From Streptomyces sp. NRRL B-3428 (lineage in GTDB: Bacteria > Actinomycetota > Actinomycetes > Streptomycetales > Streptomycetaceae), in the NCBI GenBank assembly GCA_000721375.1, contig JOGW01000004.1:248001-312000 (forward strand): a stretch of DNA of 64,000 bases, read 5' to 3'. Positions 45,512-55,713 of the stretch are shown piece by piece (the stretch's first letter is position 1; each line of letters opens with the position of its first letter). The translations under genes were made by a program, and so were the position numbers. The notes under the pieces were generated by a model. That model had not been told where the DNA came from. It made no database searches and saw nothing but the letters and a program-made list of their open reading frames with translations.

Positions 45512-45612
45512 CCTGCTGCTGCGCGCGCGGCTACGGTCGCGTTCATGGAGCCGCCCTCCTCCCCTGTCGCCGATGGTGCGCAGCAAGGCGCTGAGCCTGG
45601 GCGGCCGGGGGC

Positions 45613-45700
45613 GGGAGGGCTGAGCCTGATCGCGAGCGGGAGGGCTGAGCCAGATCTCGTGCGGGAGGGGCTGAGCCTGATCTCGTACGGGAGGGGCTGA
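45613..45700. repeat. Tandem 25/26-bp repeat, about 3.5 copies
   Basis: Units GGGAGGGCTGAGCCTGATC... (25, 25, 26 bp and a 12-bp partial) lie in the noncoding gap after the lipoprotein gene; the last partial copy forms the left arm of the terminator. Confidence 0.9.
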
Positions 45701-45725
45701 CCGTCACTCGGACGATCAGCCCCTC
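45691..45725. terminator. Bidirectional terminator after the metal-acquisition operon
   Basis: GAGGGGCTGA and TCAGCCCCTC, with inner CGTC/GACG, form a strong stem between convergent genes. Confidence 0.8.
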
Positions 45726-45766
45726 GCCGGACAGACCTCAGCGGCCTCTGGGAGCAGGACTCGGCC

Positions 45767-46180
45767 TCAGCGGCCCTGGGCCTCCGCCTTCGCGGCCTTC
45801 TCCGCCTTCTCCGCCTTCTTCTCCTTCAGGCGTACGGCCTCCTCGCGGACCTTCGCCTGCGTGGCGCGCTCCTCGCGCAGCCACTCGGGCATCTGGTCGC
45901 GGAGCGCCTCGATCTCGTCGGTCGTCAGCGCGTCGGTCACACCGCCGCGGGCGAGGCCCGCGATGGAGACACCGAGCTTGGCGGCGACGACGGGACGCGG
46001 GTGCGGGCCGTTCTTGCGCAGGTCGGCGAGCCACTGCGGCGGCTCGGCCTGCAGGGCGTTCAGTTCGGAGCGCGAGACCACGCCCTCCTGGAACTCGGCG
46101 GGGGTGGCCGGAAGGTACACACCCAGCTTCTTCGCCGCGGTCGCGGGCTTCATGGTCTGGGTGTTCTGGGACTGCGTCAT
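45767..46180 (-). CDS. DUF5997-family protein
   Basis: The 137-residue protein contains MKPATAAKKLGVYLPATPAEFQ, PPQWLADLRKNGPHPRPVVAAKLGVSIAGLARGG and LTTDEIEALRDQMPEWL, the layout I associate with DUF5997. The middle segment looks like a helix-turn-helix (KLGVSIAGLARGG), so nucleic-acid binding is possible. The C-terminal tail is a charged Lys/Ala/Glu helix (LKEKKAEKAEKAAKAEAQ), coiled-coil-like. ATG 46180 is chosen; ATG 46198 is in frame. It is divergent from the LysR-like protein. Confidence 0.7.
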   Translation of the reverse strand: MTQSQNTQTMKPATAAKKLGVYLPATPAEFQEGVVSRSELNALQAEPPQWLADLRKNGPHPRPVVAAKLGVSIAGLARGGVTDALTTDEIEALRDQMPEWLREERATQAKVREEAVRLKEKKAEKAEKAAKAEAQGR

Positions 46181-46304
46181 GAGATCAAGGGTAGCCATCG
46201 CGAGCAGTCCGGCAGACCACAGGCTTGTGGGCCTGGGCTCGCTCCGGGCCGAGCGGCGGGGCTGAGCGGGGCTGCGACGGCGCTGCGACGGGTAATCTGG
46301 CGAG

Positions 46305-47159
46305 GTGACAGGCGCTGCAGAACCCCCGGTGACAGGCTCGGACGACCCGGCGGAGTTCCGGCTCGCCTATGTTCCGGGCGCGACGCCCGCCAAGTGGGTG
46401 CGGATCTGGCGCGAGCGGCTCCCCTCGATCCCCCTGACGCTCGTCGCGGTCGAGACACCCGAGAGCGCCGATCTCGTGGCGTCGGGCGGTGCGGAGGCCG
46501 GGCTGCTGAGGATGCCCGTGGACAAGACGCGCTTCAACGCGATCCCGCTGTACGCGGAGACGACCGTGGTCGTCGTACCGAAGGACCACCTCATCACGGC
46601 CGCCGACGAGGTGACGCTCGCGGATCTGGCCGACGAGATCGTGCTGCATCCGCTGGACGACCCGTTCGAGTGGGAGCAGCTCCCCGGGAAGCCCGCGTTC
46701 GAGCGCCCGGCGACGACCGCGGATGCCGTCGAGCTGGTGGCGGCCGGCATCGGCGTGCTGATCGTCCCGCAGTCCCTGGCCCGTCTTCACCACCGCAAGG
46801 ACCTCACGTACCGGCCGGTCGGCGATGCGCCCGAGTCCCGGATGGGACTGGTGTGGCCGGCGGGCGACACCTCCGATCTGGTCGAGCAGTTCATCGGGAT
46901 CGTGCGCGGTCGCACGGTGAACAGCTCGCGTGGGCAGTCGCCCGCGGAGGTCGAGGCGGCTCGGGCGCGCAGTGGCCGGGGCAAGCAGGGCGCCGGCGGC
47001 AAGGGCTCGTCGAAGGGCAGCTCGGGGAAGGCCGGTGCCGGTGCGCCCAAGGGCGGCTCGGCCAAGGGCTCGGCCCGCGGTGGCGCGGGCAAGGGCGCAG
47101 CCAAGTCCGGCGGCTCGTCGGCAGGGGCGCGCCGCGGGAAGCCGCGCCGCAAGGGTTAG
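46305..47159 (+). CDS. LysR-type effector-binding domain protein without DNA-binding domain
   Basis: Of the 284 residues, about 18-205 match the type-2 periplasmic-binding fold of LysR regulators (FRLAYVPGATPAKWVRIWRERLPSIPLTLVAV ... TTADAVELVAAGIGVLIVPQSLARLHH). The N-terminal winged helix of LysR regulators is missing. A tail of about 75 residues rich in Gly, Ser, Lys and Arg (GKGSSKGSSGKAGAG...) could bind nucleic acid or be a linker. The divergent DUF5997 gene may supply the missing DNA-binding part. GTG 46305 is used. Confidence 0.78.
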   Translation: MTGAAEPPVTGSDDPAEFRLAYVPGATPAKWVRIWRERLPSIPLTLVAVETPESADLVASGGAEAGLLRMPVDKTRFNAIPLYAETTVVVVPKDHLITAADEVTLADLADEIVLHPLDDPFEWEQLPGKPAFERPATTADAVELVAAGIGVLIVPQSLARLHHRKDLTYRPVGDAPESRMGLVWPAGDTSDLVEQFIGIVRGRTVNSSRGQSPAEVEAARARSGRGKQGAGGKGSSKGSSGKAGAGAPKGGSAKGSARGGAGKGAAKSGGSSAGARRGKPRRKG

Positions 47160-47203
47160 GGGCTGTCCGCGCGGGGTTCACCGACCGCTGCCATGCTGGA
47201 CGG

Positions 47204-47665
47204 ATGGCGCTTCTCTCCGCAGCGGTGGGCACCTGGACCGGCACCAACGGCTTCCGGCTCATGCCGGAGGACCCTCTTGCCGAACGCCTCGCGACAGCCA
47301 CGCTCGCCCTGGCCGCGGGTGGCCACCTGACCTCGCTCACGTACACCTGGGAGCATCCGGACGACGGCCCGCAGGAGGGCCTGCTCGTGATCGGAACCGG
47401 CGAGGAGGACGGCGCCCTGACGGCGACCTGGGGCGACTCCTGGCACCAGAAGCCCTCCCCGAGGATCTTCACCGGGCGGCTCGCCGAGGACGGATCCCTG
47501 GGGCTCGACGCGCAGTACGGCGAAGGCTGGGGCTGGCACATCGCGCTGGCCGCCACCGGTGACAGGCTGCGGATGCGCATGGACAACGTGCTGCCGCCGG
47601 AGTACGCGACGCCGGAGATGGCCGCGTATCCGGCGATGGTGACGGACCTGGACCGCCGCGGCTGA
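47204..47665 (+). CDS. Small beta-barrel-like hypothetical protein (DUF1579-like)
   Basis: The 153-residue protein begins with LLSAAVGTWTGTNGFRLMPEDP and has alternating strands (LTSLTYTWEHPDDGPQEGLLVIG, ALTATWGDSWHQKP, WGWHIALAATGDRLRMRMDNV), resembling the lipocalin-like DUF1579 fold. No catalytic motif is visible. ATG 47204 has only a weak GGAC site. It may be co-transcribed with the LysR-like gene 44 bp upstream. Confidence 0.65.
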   Translation: MALLSAAVGTWTGTNGFRLMPEDPLAERLATATLALAAGGHLTSLTYTWEHPDDGPQEGLLVIGTGEEDGALTATWGDSWHQKPSPRIFTGRLAEDGSLGLDAQYGEGWGWHIALAATGDRLRMRMDNVLPPEYATPEMAAYPAMVTDLDRRG

Positions 47666-47710
47666 GCGGCGGCGGTCCCGGCTGCGGCCCACCTCCCGAT
47701 CAGGCGCCGC

Positions 47711-49435
47711 TCAGGCCCGACGCCCGCCGCGCAGCTCCAGGCGCTCCCCCGCGAACCGCTCCCGGAAGCCGCGGTCGTGCGAGACCACGACCACCGCACC
47801 CGTGTACTGCGAGAGCGCCGTCTCCAGATCCTCGACCAGGTCGAGCGCGATGTGGTTGGTCGGCTCGTCCAGTACGAGCAGGTCGGCAGGGAGCGCGACC
47901 AGGATCGCGATCTGCAACCGCCGCTGCTGGCCCGCGGACAGGGATGCGACCGGGACGTGCAGGTCCTCCTCGCGGAACAGGCCGTAGGACAGCAGCTGTT
48001 CGGCGTACTCGTCGGGCAGCCCCGGCCGGCCGGCCGCGAAGGCCGCGAGCAACGGCAGCCGGGTGGTGCGTACCGGCAGTTCCTGGGCCAGGTAGCCGAT
48101 CCGGGCCGAGCGCCGGACTGCACCCGCGTCCGGCTCCAGGTCGCCGGCCAGGACGCGCAGCATCGTGCTCTTGCCGGCGCCGTTCCGTCCCGTGACCAGC
48201 AGGCGCCGCCCCGGAGCGACGGTCAACCGCCCGTCCAGGAACAGCCGTTCACCGACCCGGACATCATCGAGCTCGACGAGCGGACGGCCGTCGGCCTGCC
48301 GGGCGGACTCACCATCCGCGAACTCACCGTCTGCGGACTCACCATCTGCCTGCCCGTCGGACAGGGAGCCGACCGGCTCACCAGGACGGTCGGACAGCGC
48401 CACGGCGAACCGCAGCGGAACCGGGGGCGCCGCCACCGGATGGCGCCGCAGCTGTGCGAGCCGTTCGCGCACCGACCGCACCTGGCCGCCGAGTTTCGCC
48501 TCGTGCGAGCGCCGATGCTTGCCGAAGCCCTGCCCCGGATCCCTGCCGGTGGCGGCGAGCCGTCGCCCTGCCGCCTCGAGGAGCTCCTCGGTACGGGCCA
48601 CCTCCGCCACCCACTCCGCGTGGTCCTGCTCCGCCCTGCGCCGGGCGGCGGCCTTGGCCGTGCGGTATCCGGCCCAGCCGTCCCCGTACCGGCGCACAGT
48701 GCGCGTATCGCGGTCGACCTCAAGGATCGTGGTCGCGATGCGCTCCAAAAAGCCGCGGTCGTGGGTGACCGCGACGACGGTGCCGCGATGGGCACGCAAC
48801 CGCTCCTCCAGCCAGCGCACGGCCACCGTGTCCAGATGGTTGGTCGGTTCGTCGAGCAACAGCAGTTCGGGGTCGGCGGCCAGTACGCACGCGAGCGCGA
48901 GCCGGGACTGCTCGCCGCCGGAGAGCGAGCCGAGGAGACGGTCGCGGGTGATCCCGGCGAGTCCGAGGCCGTGCAGGGCGGCGTCGACGCGGGTGTCCGC
49001 CTCGTAGCCGCCGCGCTCCTCGTAGGCGATCAACAGCTCGCCGTACGCGGCGAGTTCGGCCTCCGTGGCCGAGCCGAGCCCCTCCTCCGCAGCGCGCAGC
49101 CGGCGCTCCATGTCCCGCAGATCGGCGAGCGCGAGATCCACCGCGTCCTGCACGGTGCAGTGCGGGTCGAGATCGAGGGTCTGGGCGAGATGGCCGACTC
49201 CGCCGGGAAAGGCGGCGGTGATCTCCCCGTTGTCCGGGGTCTCCAGGCCCGCGAGCAGCTTGAGCAGAGTGGACTTCCCGGAGCCGTTCTCACCGATGAC
49301 GGCGGCCTTCTCGCCCGGGCGGACGGAGAGGGTGATCTGGTCGAGGACGACCCTGGTGCCGTACGACTTGCTGACGTCCTTGACGGAGAGCTGCGCCACG
49401 GCAGCGGGCATGACGGTATGGGCGCGTTCGCGCAT
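47711..49435 (-). CDS. ABC-F ATPase, probable antibiotic-resistance ribosome-protection factor
   Basis: The 574-residue protein has two ABC cassettes and no membrane spans: Walker A GENGSGKST and GRNGAGKST, signatures LSGGEQSR and LSAGQQRR, Walker B LLLLDEPTNHLD and LLVLDEPTNHIA. The interdomain linker (about 230-375) carries an acidic repeat region. ABC-F proteins of this kind dislodge macrolides, lincosamides or pleuromutilins from the ribosome. ATG 49435 has AGGGAAAG 7 bp upstream. A seven-codon leader ORF and hairpins precede it, which supports antibiotic-induced expression. Confidence 0.88.
   Translation of the reverse strand: MRERAHTVMPAAVAQLSVKDVSKSYGTRVVLDQITLSVRPGEKAAVIGENGSGKSTLLKLLAGLETPDNGEITAAFPGGVGHLAQTLDLDPHCTVQDAVDLALADLRDMERRLRAAEEGLGSATEAELAAYGELLIAYEERGGYEADTRVDAALHGLGLAGITRDRLLGSLSGGEQSRLALACVLAADPELLLLDEPTNHLDTVAVRWLEERLRAHRGTVVAVTHDRGFLERIATTILEVDRDTRTVRRYGDGWAGYRTAKAAARRRAEQDHAEWVAEVARTEELLEAAGRRLAATGRDPGQGFGKHRRSHEAKLGGQVRSVRERLAQLRRHPVAAPPVPLRFAVALSDRPGEPVGSLSDGQADGESADGEFADGESARQADGRPLVELDDVRVGERLFLDGRLTVAPGRRLLVTGRNGAGKSTMLRVLAGDLEPDAGAVRRSARIGYLAQELPVRTTRLPLLAAFAAGRPGLPDEYAEQLLSYGLFREEDLHVPVASLSAGQQRRLQIAILVALPADLLVLDEPTNHIALDLVEDLETALSQYTGAVVVVSHDRGFRERFAGERLELRGGRRA
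48305..48349 (-). repeat. 15-bp tandem repeat in the ABC-F linker
   Basis: Three near-identical 15-bp units (GGACTCACCATCCGC type) encode ADGES-like pentapeptides in the linker. Confidence 0.85.
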
Positions 49436-49464
49436 GGTTCTTTCCCTGGGGTACGAGGGGTCTA

Positions 49465-49498
49465 CGGGCAGCAGAAACGGCGACGGCGGCCGTGCCCG
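49465..49498 (-). promoter_or_regulatory. Possible attenuator hairpin between leader peptide and ABC-F gene
   Basis: CGGGCA/TGCCCG with inner CGGC/GCCG forms a stem-loop 4 nt after the leader stop. A CCCT (49456-49459 in complement) can pair with the AGGG of the ABC-F ribosome site, so alternative folding is possible. Confidence 0.5.
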
Positions 49499-49501
49499 GA
49501 C

Positions 49502-49525
49502 TCAGAGAAAGAAGTAGTGACGCAT
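49502..49525 (-). CDS. Leader peptide MRHYFFL upstream of ABC-F gene
   Basis: Seven codons ATG-CGT-CAC-TAC-TTC-TTT-CTC then TGA lie 66 bp before the ABC-F start. The promoter at 49532-49560 would start transcription at or next to this ATG, so the peptide is probably read from a leaderless mRNA. Short aromatic leader peptides of this kind stall ribosomes when a drug is bound, exposing the resistance gene's ribosome site. The role here is inferred from position. Confidence 0.6.
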   Translation of the reverse strand: MRHYFFL

Positions 49526-49531
49526 GACCCC

Positions 49532-49560
49532 ACCGTACAAGACGATCCGTCTCGTCTCAA
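49532..49560 (-). promoter_or_regulatory. Promoter of the ABC-F leader transcript
   Basis: In minus-strand sense TTGAGA (49555-49560) and TACGGT (49532-49537) are 17 bp apart, and the leader ATG starts 7 nt after the -10. An AGACG-GAT-CGTCT inverted repeat sits in the spacer. ATTT just upstream of the -35 could fit a WblC/WhiB7-type AT patch, which is only a suggestion. Confidence 0.6.
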
Positions 49561-49588
49561 ACGGAAATCGGAAAGCCCCGGAAAACGC

Positions 49589-49628
49589 GGACCGCCCCGG
49601 CCGGAGAGAACTCCGGCCGGGGCGGTCC
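49589..49628 (-). terminator. Terminator of isocitrate dehydrogenase gene
   Basis: An 18-bp perfect stem (GGACCGCCCCGGCCGGAG and its complement) with an AGAA loop lies 22 bp past the icd stop and just upstream of the ABC-F promoter, isolating it from read-through. Confidence 0.92.
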
Positions 49629-49649
49629 AGGTGCCATGCACCGCAGGCG

Positions 49650-51929
<2,280 letters not shown>

Positions 51930-52007
51930 TTACTCGACATCAAGATATCTCGTTGCGGGGGCTCTCTGGCCAGTACCCCAGGGGACCTCTCCCCTAAGGT
52001 TCACGTC

Positions 52008-52418
52008 ATGTCCATCACACTCAGTGCCGCGGCCCGCCGCCTGCTCGAAGACCCGAACACGGCGATCCTGGCCACGATCAACCCTGACGGCAGCCCGCAG
52101 ACGTCACCCGTCTACGTGGGTCTGGACGGCGACGACCTGGTGATCCCCTCGCAGGCCGGACGCCGCAAGCACAAGAACCTGCTGCGCGATCCGCGGGTGA
52201 GCATCACGGTGTACGACACCGCCGATCCGCAGAACTACGTCGAGGTCCGGGGCACCGCCACGATCTCCGAGGACGCCGGACGCCGCCTCGCGGTCGAGCT
52301 GGACGAGCACTACGACGGCCCGGGCGCGGGCGACTCCGTGCTGGCCCTGCCCCCGGAGGTCCAGCGGATCGTCATCCGCGTGACTCCCGAGCACGTGGCG
52401 GGCCGCGCGGCACGCTGA
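52008..52418 (+). CDS. PPOX-class F420-dependent oxidoreductase-like protein
   Basis: The 136-residue split-barrel protein has TAILATINPDGSPQTSPVYV, RRKHKNLLRDPRVSITVYD and a C-terminal RIVIRVTPEHVAG, the pattern of the pyridoxamine-phosphate-oxidase-like F420 or flavin binding family common in actinobacteria. It probably reduces small molecules with F420H2 or binds a flavin. ATG 52008 has AAGG 9 bp upstream. Confidence 0.85.
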   Translation: MSITLSAAARRLLEDPNTAILATINPDGSPQTSPVYVGLDGDDLVIPSQAGRRKHKNLLRDPRVSITVYDTADPQNYVEVRGTATISEDAGRRLAVELDEHYDGPGAGDSVLALPPEVQRIVIRVTPEHVAGRAAR

Positions 52419-52473
52419 GTCCGGCCGGGCCCGTGACCGACCGTCCGCGGTCCGGGCCCTGCACGGTCTGAGC

Positions 52474-52557
52474 ACGGGCGGCGGTCCACCGACGGGCAGC
52501 GGTCTACAACGGGCGGCGGTCCACCAACGGGCGGCGGTCTACCAACGGGCGGCGACG
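52474..52557. repeat. Tandem 17/18-bp repeat, about 4.6 copies, at the deaminase 3' end
   Basis: Units ACGGGCGGCGGTCCACCA with few changes run from the noncoding gap into the last codons of the deaminase gene and supply its stop codon (52539-52541). Confidence 0.9.
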
Positions 52558-53156
52558 TCCCGGATCCGTTCCCACACCGCGGCGAACAGCTCGGCCGCCT
52601 CGTCCGCCCGCGGGAACGCGGGATCCACGACGATGCGTACGAGCGCGGGCGCGTGCCGCTCGTGCGCCCGCACCACCTCGGCATCGGGCCCCCGCAACTC
52701 GTAGATGCTCCGCAGGAAGAGCAGCGCCGAACTCACCTCCCACACAGGCGAGTTCAGGGCCAGACCAGGAGATACGGGCAGTCCGCTCGCGACGGCCCAT
52801 GGATCGCGCGCCACGTACCGGACATCGCCCACACCGGTGAACTCCGCCGCCGCCGTGCACATCGCGCACGGTTCGAGACTGGACCAGAGCGTGTGGTTGG
52901 CGAGGTCCCATTCCGTACGGGCGAGCGCCAGGGCGTTCGTCTCCGCATGCGCGAGCGGGGTTCCCTGCAAGGGGTCGGTGCCGCCCGGCGGATCGTACGC
53001 ACGGTTGCGACCCTCGGCCACGGTCGCGCCGGAGGCGTCGGTGAGCACCGCACCGCATGCGAGGCCGCCGTTGCGCAGGGAGGCATGGGCGAGTTCGAGG
53101 CAGCGGCGCGGCGCGGGGCCGAGTGCCTGCCAGGCGGTCGCGAAGTCGTCGGCCAT
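52539..53156 (-). CDS. Zinc-dependent nucleoside/cytosine deaminase family protein
   Basis: The 205-residue protein has the CDA zinc signature: HAETNALALA (zinc His and proton-shuttle Glu) and SLEPCAMCTAA (two zinc Cys). CGAVLTDASGATVAEGRNR is the usual substrate-side strand. The C-terminal 60 residues extend beyond the minimal fold. It hydrolytically removes an amino group from a base or nucleoside; guanine, cytosine or riboflavin-type substrates all remain possible. The start is 22 bp before the 3' end of the phosphatase-like gene. Confidence 0.87.
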   Translation of the reverse strand: MADDFATAWQALGPAPRRCLELAHASLRNGGLACGAVLTDASGATVAEGRNRAYDPPGGTDPLQGTPLAHAETNALALARTEWDLANHTLWSSLEPCAMCTAAAEFTGVGDVRYVARDPWAVASGLPVSPGLALNSPVWEVSSALLFLRSIYELRGPDAEVVRAHERHAPALVRIVVDPAFPRADEAAELFAAVWERIRDVAARW

Positions 53157-53178
53157 GAGCGGATCCTCCGTACGGGTT

Positions 53179-53754
53179 TCAGGCCGCGTGTCCGGTGAGG
53201 CGCAGGCTCCAGCGGCCCGCCTGACCGGTGACGGTGACCGTCGAAAGTGGGGGGACGTCTATGTTCCAGTACGTCGCCGGGGGTGCCTTCAGCGCGTAGA
53301 CGAGAGCGGCTCGCACCACCCCGGGTTCGGCCACCGCCACGATGCCGCCGTCGCCGACCGGGCGGGTGTCCAGCCAGCGGCCGACCCGCGAGATGAACGC
53401 GAGCAGCGTCTCGCCGCCGTGCGGGGCCGAGCGCGGATCGCCCAGCCAGGCGTCCACCGCGGCCGGTTCACGCGCCGTGACCTCGGCGAGCGTGCGCCCG
53501 CGCCAGCGGCCCATGTCGCAGTCGCTGAGCATGGGCTGCGCCATCGGCGCGAAGCCCAGGGCGTCGCCGGTGGCCCGGCTGCGGGGAGTGGGCGAGCAGT
53601 AGCGCAGCTCGGCCCTGCCGTACGGCACGAGGGTGTGCGCGGCGAGCTGCAGCTCGTGCCAGCCGGCCTGGTCGAGCGGCCGGTCGTCGTCGAAGCGCTC
53701 GGTGAGCAGCGAGGAGCTGCGTGCGGCGGCGATCAGCGTGACCCGAACATGCAT
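53179..53754 (-). CDS. Histidine-phosphatase-fold protein lacking catalytic histidines
   Basis: The 191-residue protein has the family frame (LLTERFDDDRPLDQAGWHELQLAA, YCSPTPRSRATGDALG, HGGETLLAFISRV), but where the phospho-accepting RHG should stand the sequence reads LIAAARSS, and where the second His is expected it reads VAEPGVVRA. It is thus probably not a phosphatase of the normal mechanism. ATG 53754 is chosen with no clear ribosome site; read upstream, the frame is low quality. It may bind a phosphate ligand or regulate. It lies next to the deaminase on the same strand. Confidence 0.72.
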   Translation of the reverse strand: MHVRVTLIAAARSSSLLTERFDDDRPLDQAGWHELQLAAHTLVPYGRAELRYCSPTPRSRATGDALGFAPMAQPMLSDCDMGRWRGRTLAEVTAREPAAVDAWLGDPRSAPHGGETLLAFISRVGRWLDTRPVGDGGIVAVAEPGVVRAALVYALKAPPATYWNIDVPPLSTVTVTGQAGRWSLRLTGHAA

Positions 53755-53812
53755 GCGGCGATGTTGGAACGTGCCGCTTCGCAGGTCAAGAGCCACCCGC
53801 CCCCGTTCATGA

Positions 53813-54229
53813 CTACTGCAGACCCAGTGCCATCCAGCGTTCGGGGTGCGAGAGCGGCTCGAAGCCGAGCTTCGCGTAGACCCCGTGGGCGTCCTCGGTG
53901 GCGAGCAGGATGCGACGGAGCCCACACGGCGCGAGCTCGTCCCGTACGGCACTGACAAGACGCACACCCATACCTTTGCCGCGTACGGCGCGATCCACGT
54001 ACACATCGCACAGCCAGGCGAAAGTGGCGCGATCGGTGATCACCCGGGCATAGGCGACCTGCACCCCGGAAACGACGTCGTACACCCCGAAGTTGAGGGA
54101 CCCGGCGATCGCACTGTCCTGCTTCTCGCGGCTGCGCCCGAGCGCCCAGTAGGCGTCGGTGGAGAGCCAGTGGTGGATCTTCTCGGGGTCGAGGCGGGAC
54201 GGGTCGCTGGAGATCTCGTACTCGGTCAT
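53813..54229 (-). CDS. GNAT N-acetyltransferase, small
   Basis: The 138-residue protein has motif A in VDRAVRGKGMGVRLVSAVRDEL and a C-terminal GVYAKLGFEPL. The early HHWLSTDAYWALGRSREKQDSAIAGSLNFGVYD fits the type of GNAT that opens with an SxDPxRLDxxxIHxxLS pattern. ATG 54229 lacks a good ribosome site. Substrate unknown. Confidence 0.82.
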   Translation of the reverse strand: MTEYEISSDPSRLDPEKIHHWLSTDAYWALGRSREKQDSAIAGSLNFGVYDVVSGVQVAYARVITDRATFAWLCDVYVDRAVRGKGMGVRLVSAVRDELAPCGLRRILLATEDAHGVYAKLGFEPLSHPERWMALGLQ

Positions 54230-54282
54230 GAGAGCAGGCTGCCAGTCGCGCCCGGCCCTCCGCGAACCCTTTGCCCCCGAGC

Positions 54283-55713
54283 TCAGGCAAGGACCTCGTC
54301 ACAGGCGGTACGCAGCCTCCGTACCCCTTCCGAGATCTCCGCCTCGCCCGCGAGCCCGGCGAAGCTCAACCGGACATGACCGGCAGGGGGTTCGGCGCTG
54401 AAGTAGGGGCGGCCCGGGGTCAGGGCGACGCCCGCGCGCAGGGCCGCGGAGGCGAGCGCCGACTCCTCGACGCCCTCGGGCAGGCGCAGCCACAGGTGGT
54501 AGCCGCCGGCCGGGATGTGCGGGAGCGCCAGTTCGGGCAGGTCGCGCAGCAGCGCCGTGGTCATCATGTCGCGGCGGACCCGCAACTCCGAGGCGACGTT
54601 GCGCAGATGACGGCTCCAGGCCGGTGCGCCGACCAGTTCGAGCGTGGCCTCCTGCAACGGGCGCGGCACGAAGAAGTGGTCGACGATCTGGATGGCGCGC
54701 AGCCGCTCGAAGACCGGACCGCGGGCCACGAGGGCGGCCACGCGGAACGAGGGTGAGGTCGCCTTCGTCAGGGAGGAAACGTAGACCACCACGCCGTCCG
54801 GGTCCGAGGCGATCATCGGCGGGGCGAGCGGTCCCGAGTCGTCGTGTGCGAGGCGGCGCACGAAGTCGTCCTCGACCACGAAGGCGCCGAACTCCCTGGC
54901 GATACGGATCACTTCGGGCCGCCGCGCCACGGAGAGCACAGCCCCTGTCGGATTCTGGAACAGCGGCTGGCACACGAAGACCTTGGCGCCCGTGGCACGG
55001 AAGGCGTCCGCGAGCAGCTCGGGCCGCACCCCTTCGGTGTCCACCGGCACCGGCACCGGCCGCAGCCCCGCCGCGCGGGCGACGGCGAGCAGACCGGGGT
55101 AGGTGGGCGACTCGACCAGGACCGGGGTACCCGGCGCCGCGAGGGCGCGCAGGGCGGTGGTGAGCGCGGTCTGGCCACCGGAGGTGATCAGCACGTCGGA
55201 TGCGGTGACCGCTCCCCCGCAGGAGCGTGCGAACCACTCGCGCAGCCCGGGCAGCCCGTCCATCGGCGGCCGCCCCCAGGCGCCCGGCCGGCGTCCGGCG
55301 CGGCCCAGGGCGGCGGCGAGAGCCTGCTCGGGCTGGAGCGAGGGATGCAGATAGCCGCCGTTGAACTCGATGACCCCGGTGGGCGGTTGGGTCAGACAGG
55401 CCAGCACCCCGGACGCGTCCACGCTCCGCGGCTCGGCGGCAGCCTGCGCGCTGAGCGTCACCTCCTGCCAGGAGGTGTCACCCACCGGTTCGGTAGCGGT
55501 CCGCGCCTCGGAGCGGAAGGCACCCGCTCCCGGCCGGGTCACCACAAGCCCCTCGGCAGCCAGCTGCGCCAAGGCCCGTGACACGGTCACCGGGCTTACT
55601 CGGTAGCGATCGACCAACGTCCGACTGGACGGGAGCTTCCCACCCGGCGAGTAGCGATGAAGCTCGCCCCGCAGGCTGTTCGCCAATTCCCCCACACTGC
55701 TACGCTCTTGCAT
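54283..55713 (-). CDS. MocR-type regulator (GntR helix-turn-helix plus aminotransferase domain)
   Basis: The 476-residue protein begins with a GntR winged helix (PGGKLPSSRTLVDRYRVSPVTVSRALAQLAAEGLV, about 24-58) and continues with a class I aminotransferase fold (GGQTALTTALRAL, NPTGAVLSVARRPEV, with SSLTKATSPSFRV carrying the PLP lysine). Such regulators sense PLP or an amino compound. ATG 55713 shares CATG with the divergent EamA gene, whose expression it probably controls; GATAGCG repeats lie just inside that gene. Confidence 0.88.
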   Translation of the reverse strand: MQERSSVGELANSLRGELHRYSPGGKLPSSRTLVDRYRVSPVTVSRALAQLAAEGLVVTRPGAGAFRSEARTATEPVGDTSWQEVTLSAQAAAEPRSVDASGVLACLTQPPTGVIEFNGGYLHPSLQPEQALAAALGRAGRRPGAWGRPPMDGLPGLREWFARSCGGAVTASDVLITSGGQTALTTALRALAAPGTPVLVESPTYPGLLAVARAAGLRPVPVPVDTEGVRPELLADAFRATGAKVFVCQPLFQNPTGAVLSVARRPEVIRIAREFGAFVVEDDFVRRLAHDDSGPLAPPMIASDPDGVVVYVSSLTKATSPSFRVAALVARGPVFERLRAIQIVDHFFVPRPLQEATLELVGAPAWSRHLRNVASELRVRRDMMTTALLRDLPELALPHIPAGGYHLWLRLPEGVEESALASAALRAGVALTPGRPYFSAEPPAGHVRLSFAGLAGEAEISEGVRRLRTACDEVLA

